A stretch of DNA of 7,667 nucleotides from assembly GCA_009908925.1 (NCBI GenBank), contig JAAAOH010000213.1, forward strand, positions 1 through 7,667, in the 5' to 3' direction. Source of the stretch: Spirochaetota bacterium (GTDB lineage: Bacteria; Spirochaetota; Spirochaetia; DSM-27196; PWMO01). The notes beneath the pieces are model-generated. The model did not search any database. It was not told where the DNA came from and worked only from the letters and a program-made list of their open reading frames with translations. The translations under genes and the position numbers were made by a program. Of the stretch, positions 4,568 to 7,667 are shown one piece after another; position 1 is the stretch's first letter; each line of letters begins with the position of its first letter.

Positions 4568-6913
4568 CCGGGTCCACCTGCCTGCTATCGAAAATGCCAC
4601 AATGATCACGCCCAGCAGACTCACTGCCACGAGCACCGGCGCGACGCCGGCACCGGCGGTGAGCTGGTAATAGAGGGTGGCAACGATCCACGCGAGCACG
4701 GTCTGATACACACCCATGACTGCAGCGTATGCACCACCCATTTCCTTGACGGCCGCACCTATGGCCGCAACACAGGGGATGTAGATGAGAATGAACAGCA
4801 GGTAGGCGTAGGCGCCTGCTGAGTCGAACCTCGCCTTCATGCGCTGAAATACCAGCGGCTCGCCGCGGCCGCCGCCACCGGCCGCGGCGTCGCCGAACCC
4901 CAGCGGATCGAGCAGCCCGGAGACCGCGCCCGAGAGATTCTCCGGGATGCTGGCAAGCGCCTCGCCGAGGCCACCGAGTATATCCACCTCTGCACCGGCA
5001 GCGCGTTGATCGCTCTGGCTGTAGAGCGAGCTCAGCGTGCCGACCACCGCTTCCTTTGCGAACATGCCGGTGAAGATACCCACCGTCGCCGGCCAGTTCT
5101 CGTCCTCGATGCCCATCGGACCAAACACCGGTGTCACCGCCCGGCCGAGCCCGGCAAGCACCGAATCCCCGGTGTCCTGCCGCCCGAAGCTCCCGTCGAG
5201 CCCGATCGAGTTCACGACGCTCAGAATCGCCACGATGATCGTGATGGTCACCCCGGCACGATACACGAACACCTTCAGGCGCTCGAACGCGTGGGAGAGG
5301 ATGTGCAGACCGCGGGGCGCGTGGTAGGGAGGGAGCTCCATGATGAAGTGGGAGACCTCGCCGCGAAACAGCGTGTGTTTGAGCAGCAGGCCGGTGAGAA
5401 TGGCGATGACGATGCCCACCACGTAGAGGGAGAACACGACGAAACCCGAGCTCGCGGGAAAGAAGGCCCCGGCGAAGAAGGCGTAGACAGGCAGCCGGGC
5501 ACCGCAGGACATATGCGGCGCCATGAAAATCGTCATGAAGCGGTCGCGCTTTGTGTCGAGGGTACGCGTCCCCATGATCGCCGGCACCGTGCAGCCGAAG
5601 CCGACCATCATCGGAACGAAACTCTTTCCCGGGAGGCCCACCCATCGCATGAAGCGGTCCATGACGAAGGCCGCCCGGGCCATGTAACCGGAGTCCTCGA
5701 GCGCGGCAAGGGCGAGAAACATCGCGAAGATGATGGGAACGAAGGTCGCCACCGTCTGGATGCCGGCGCCGATGCCGCCCGCTAAAATCGCCACGAGCCA
5801 GTCCGGCGCGGCGATCGTTCGAAGGACCGCACCGAAGCCATCCACGAAAATCGTTCCAAAGAGGATATCGAAGAAGTCGATGAAGGCGTCGCCCACCACC
5901 ATCGTGAACCAGAACACCAGATACATGACCGCAAAAAAGATGGGTATGCCGAGGAGGCGGTTCATCACCACGCGGTCGATAAGATCGGTCATGGACTGGC
6001 GATTGAGCTTGCTGCGGGAGATATGCCTGGTGAGCCCGTGGATGAACCCGTAGCGGTAATCGGCAATGACGACGTCGGGGTCTTCGCGGGTGTGGTGGCG
6101 AATCCCCTCGATGACCGAATCAACTGCCTCGGCGGGCAGAGCACCCTCGGCAACCACCCGTTCGGTGATCCACGGGTCCTGCTCGAGAAGCTTCACCGAA
6201 AGCCACCTCGGATTCGCCCCGATGCTCTGTGAAACCTCGCCGAGCGGGGCTTCCCACCGGGAGATCGCGGCCTCGAACTCTTCGGGATAATCGACCCGCG
6301 CCGACGGAACACTCGGATCCTGCAGGCTTCGATAGAGCTCCTGCTTCACCGAACGAATCGAGCCGCGATCGGTTGCGCTGGCCGGAATGACGGGGACGCC
6401 GAGATGCTCGGAGAGGTGATCCACATCGATGGACAGGCCCTTCTTGTCGGCGACATCCATCATGTTGAGAACGATGAGTAGGGGGATCTTCAGCTCGACG
6501 AGCTGCAGCGTCAGGTAGAGGTTCCGCTGGAGGTTCGATGCATCGACGATGTTCACGACGAGGTCGACATCAGCGCTCAGCAGGAAGTTCCGTGCCACGA
6601 TCTCGTCCTCGGAGCTTGCCGACAGCGAGTAGATGCCCGGCAGGTCGACCAGATGGACCTGCTCGGCACCCCGCCCCACCGGCGCACGCTCCGGTCGCGT
6701 GGTGTGCTGATACTCGTTCATGAACGGGGAGGAGAGGAACTCGCTGACTGCGTCGAAGTTGAGAAGGCCCTCTTTCTTCTCCACGGTGACGCCCGGCCAG
6801 TTTCCGATCCGCTGCTTGCTACCGGTGAGACCGTTGAAGAGCGTGGTCTTTCCACTGTTCGGGTTTCCCGCAACCGCTACGGTACGAGTACGAGTCGTGG
6901 CGTTTGTCTCCAT
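4544..6913 (-). CDS. feoB: Ferrous iron transport protein B (GTPase-gated Fe2+ permease)
   Basis: FeoB is the inner-membrane channel of the Feo system for Fe2+ uptake, with an N-terminal cytosolic G domain. All G motifs are present: G1 'GNPNSGKT' (16-23), G2 T43 in 'NWPGVTVEKKEG', G3 'DLPG' (90-93), G4 'NMMD' (150-153), G5 'SAT' (179-181). A helical regulatory domain follows (about 205-305), then the membrane part (about 318-780) with gate motifs 'GFGCTVPAIMGTRTL' (438-452, C441) and 'MSCGARLPVY' (468-477, C470), 'WPATVGIFTGMFAKEAVVGT' (607-626) and C714 in 'YIPCVAAIG'. At 789 residues it is of normal FeoB length. Residues 50-85 between G2 and G3 are about 28 longer than in E. coli FeoB. The ATG at 6913 has GGAG six bases upstream; a longer frame overlaps feoA. 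It lies 28 bases downstream of feoA in the same operon. Confidence 0.97.
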   Translation of the reverse strand: METNATTRTRTVAVAGNPNSGKTTLFNGLTGSKQRIGNWPGVTVEKKEGLLNFDAVSEFLSSPFMNEYQHTTRPERAPVGRGAEQVHLVDLPGIYSLSASSEDEIVARNFLLSADVDLVVNIVDASNLQRNLYLTLQLVELKIPLLIVLNMMDVADKKGLSIDVDHLSEHLGVPVIPASATDRGSIRSVKQELYRSLQDPSVPSARVDYPEEFEAAISRWEAPLGEVSQSIGANPRWLSVKLLEQDPWITERVVAEGALPAEAVDSVIEGIRHHTREDPDVVIADYRYGFIHGLTRHISRSKLNRQSMTDLIDRVVMNRLLGIPIFFAVMYLVFWFTMVVGDAFIDFFDILFGTIFVDGFGAVLRTIAAPDWLVAILAGGIGAGIQTVATFVPIIFAMFLALAALEDSGYMARAAFVMDRFMRWVGLPGKSFVPMMVGFGCTVPAIMGTRTLDTKRDRFMTIFMAPHMSCGARLPVYAFFAGAFFPASSGFVVFSLYVVGIVIAILTGLLLKHTLFRGEVSHFIMELPPYHAPRGLHILSHAFERLKVFVYRAGVTITIIVAILSVVNSIGLDGSFGRQDTGDSVLAGLGRAVTPVFGPMGIEDENWPATVGIFTGMFAKEAVVGTLSSLYSQSDQRAAGAEVDILGGLGEALASIPENLSGAVSGLLDPLGFGDAAAGGGGRGEPLVFQRMKARFDSAGAYAYLLFILIYIPCVAAIGAAVKEMGGAYAAVMGVYQTVLAWIVATLYYQLTAGAGVAPVLVAVSLLGVIIVAFSIAGRWTRRELELPG

Positions 6914-6943
6914 TGCGGACTCCGCTGTCGGACCTGCGGACTC
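6914..6943 (-). promoter_or_regulatory. feoA-feoB intergenic segment with feoB Shine-Dalgarno and a 9-bp direct repeat
   Basis: On the minus strand GGAG (6923-6920) stands six bases before the feoB ATG and fixes its start. GAGTCCGCA occurs twice, 21 bases apart (6922-6914 and 6943-6935); the upstream copy overlaps the feoA stop codon and the downstream copy carries part of the ribosome binding site. The pair looks like an old short duplication. Confidence 0.5.
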
Positions 6944-7274
6944 AGGCCTCGATCCGCTCGAGCTGTAGTACTCCGGCCTCGTGCTTGCGGAGTGACAGGC
7001 TGAAGTCCCGCACCTCGATTTCGACCGGGTCACCCATGGGTGCGACTTTCGTGAGCCGGATCGTGGTGCCACGGGTGAGCCCCATGGACAGCAGCTTGCT
7101 GCGGTAGGATGACCCCCCGCCGTGATATCCAACGATGACCGCGGATTGGCCTATGTCGAGATCGGAGATGGAGAGATGATGATCCGGCTCGCGAGTAACA
7201 CGCGCCCGTCTATGTCTGCGTCCACGCCCGAGGCCGGAACCGCCTCTGCCGGGCCGCGAATGATGTTTGTGCAT
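6942..7274 (-). CDS. feoA: Ferrous iron transport protein A with basic, His-containing N-terminal extension
   Basis: FeoA is a small cytosolic SH3-like protein that acts with FeoB in Fe2+ uptake. The FeoA core spans residues 35-107 of a 110-residue product: 'SISDLDIGQSAVIVGY' (35-50), 'YRSKLLSMGLTRGTTIRL' (57-74), 'KVAPMGDPVEIEVRDFSLSL' (76-95) and 'LRKHEAGVLQLE' (95-106), with the family's characteristic 'MGL..G' turn. The first ~33 residues form an extension with many Arg and six His residues (2, 4, 5, 21, 32, 33), unusual for a family of about 75-85 residues. The start is uncertain. ATG at 7274 is chosen because it leaves about 30 bases of leader after the predicted promoter; an in-frame GTG at 7298 would add eight residues but lies almost at the transcript start. 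Shine-Dalgarno signals are weak for both. Confidence 0.88.
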   Translation of the reverse strand: MHKHHSRPGRGGSGLGRGRRHRRARVTREPDHHLSISDLDIGQSAVIVGYHGGGSSYRSKLLSMGLTRGTTIRLTKVAPMGDPVEIEVRDFSLSLRKHEAGVLQLERIEA

Positions 7275-7311
7275 GTAGTTCGACTCTGAGTGTCTCACGT
7301 AACCACCGGGA

Positions 7312-7341
7312 AGTATAGCCGCCGCGAGCTCGCGCTGTCAA
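7312..7341 (-). promoter_or_regulatory. feoAB promoter with palindrome in the spacer
   Basis: On the minus strand TTGACA (7341-7336, perfect -35) is followed after 18 bases by TATACT (7317-7312, 5 of 6 to the -10). The transcript should start near 7305, about 30 bases before the feoA ATG. The spacer contains the perfect palindrome CGCGAGCTCGCG (7323-7334). The -35 box contains the stop codon (TGA, 7340-7338) of the upstream diguanylate cyclase gene. I see no AT-rich Fur box and no IdeR/DtxR-type box. Confidence 0.75.
7323..7334. repeat. 12-bp perfect palindrome, candidate operator of feoAB
   Basis: CGCGAGCTCGCG is self-complementary and sits wholly between the -35 and -10 boxes of feoAB, where a bound repressor would block polymerase. 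It does not resemble Fur or IdeR sites. In GC-rich DNA such a palindrome can arise by chance, so the operator role is an inference from position alone. Confidence 0.4.
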
Positions 7342-7667
7342 CGAGCGTCGGATGCGCGCACGATGCGGTTTCGTCCCCCGCGTTTTGCACGGTACATAGC
7401 CGAATCGGCCGCCTTTATCAGCTCCGGCACGGACATGTCCGCTCCCGCCAGCGCGGCAACCCCGATACTCAGCGTAGGTTGTATGGTGATTCCGCCGGGC
7501 GGGGGCGTCGTTTTCATCTGCTCCACCAGGCGTTCGGCAAGCCGGGTGGCCGCATCTTCCCCGGAATGCGGCAGCAGGACGCCGAACTCATCGCCTCCCA
7601 GCCGACCGAACACATCATGCTCTCGAATGACCTCACCGGCAACCGCCACGACACGCTGCAGGAGTGC
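7338..7667 (-). CDS. C-terminal part of a GGDEF-domain diguanylate cyclase (5' end outside window)
   Basis: The frame is open from the right edge to a TGA at 7340-7338, giving 109 C-terminal residues. It is the second half of a GGDEF domain, which makes cyclic di-GMP from two GTP. The active-site loop 'RLGGDEFG' is intact (fragment residues 22-29), with 'GVLLP' after it, then 'TLSIGVAAL' and 'ADSAMYRAKRGGRNRI', the usual end of the domain. An RxxD motif ('REHD', 15-18) lies exactly five residues before GGDEF, the position of the product-inhibition I-site, so an active, feedback-inhibited enzyme is expected. The sensor or N-terminal domain lies outside the window. A GTG at 7649 is internal to the domain and not the start. 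It reads in the same direction as feoAB but ends inside their promoter. Confidence 0.9.
   Translation of the reverse strand, partial: ALLQRVVAVAGEVIREHDVFGRLGGDEFGVLLPHSGEDAATRLAERLVEQMKTTPPPGGITIQPTLSIGVAALAGADMSVPELIKAADSAMYRAKRGGRNRIVRASDAR

Noticed and set aside
4353..5645. Open minus-strand frame of 430 codons
   Set aside because: It lies in another frame of feoB, whose protein is unmistakable. The translation is Arg/Gly/His-rich low complexity, typical of a GC-rich shadow frame.
5006..5785. 259-codon plus-strand open frame rich in His, Arg and Glu
   Set aside because: It is antisense to the feoB membrane region; its composition mirrors complemented hydrophobic codons and no family is recognisable.
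6914..7132. 73-residue N-terminal extension of FeoB
   Set aside because: It is an out-of-frame reading of feoA. FeoB normally starts a few residues before GNPNSGKT, and GGAG precedes the ATG at 6913.

Overview
The window is a GC-rich bacterial chromosomal segment holding eight protein-coding genes, two of them cut by the window edges. It has short intergenic gaps, no RNA genes, no insertion sequences and no CRISPR array. The cut left-hand gene looks like the tail of a lysophospholipid acyltransferase of a type I associate with Spirochaetota: a Cys-x2-Cys ribbon, a 'GFFE' stretch and a 'WNVWQ' motif. The phylum is inferred from memory of that family and from gene content, and is only moderately likely.

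Layout, left to right. Positions 2-577 (+): C-terminal part of the acyltransferase-like protein, with a zinc-ribbon half and a PH-like C-terminal region. Positions 697-936 (+): rpmB (ribosomal protein L28), with a good sigma70-type promoter (TTGACG-17-TATAAG), a clear Shine-Dalgarno sequence and a strong intrinsic terminator. Positions 947-2407 (-): a GPH-family sugar:cation symporter convergent with rpmB; its last codons carry the rpmB terminator. Positions 2456-3562 (+): a divergent PlsC-type acyltransferase with Glu in place of Asp in the NHx4D motif and an unassigned C-terminal half. Positions 3607-4524 (+): a DUF1028 (Ntn-hydrolase-like) protein with C-terminal TPRs, preceded by a perfect TATAAT so close to the ATG that the mRNA may be leaderless. 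Positions 4544-6913 (-): feoB. Positions 6942-7274 (-): feoA, with a basic, His-containing N-terminal extension. Positions 7338-7667 (-): C-terminal end of a GGDEF diguanylate cyclase with intact active site and inhibitory site.

The clear functional unit is the feoAB ferrous-iron uptake operon, read right to left from a near-consensus promoter (TTGACA-18-TATACT). The spacer of that promoter contains a perfect 12-bp palindrome, and its -35 box overlaps the stop codon of the diguanylate cyclase gene. The remaining genes (translation, sugar uptake, phospholipid acylation, a DUF1028 hydrolase) look like separate transcription units.

I do not see a convincing undescribed multi-gene system. The points worth a second look are the feoAB promoter palindrome, the ~28-residue insertion in the FeoB G domain, the FeoA extension, the Asp-to-Glu change in the acyltransferase, the terminator embedded in a coding region, and the possible leaderless transcript.
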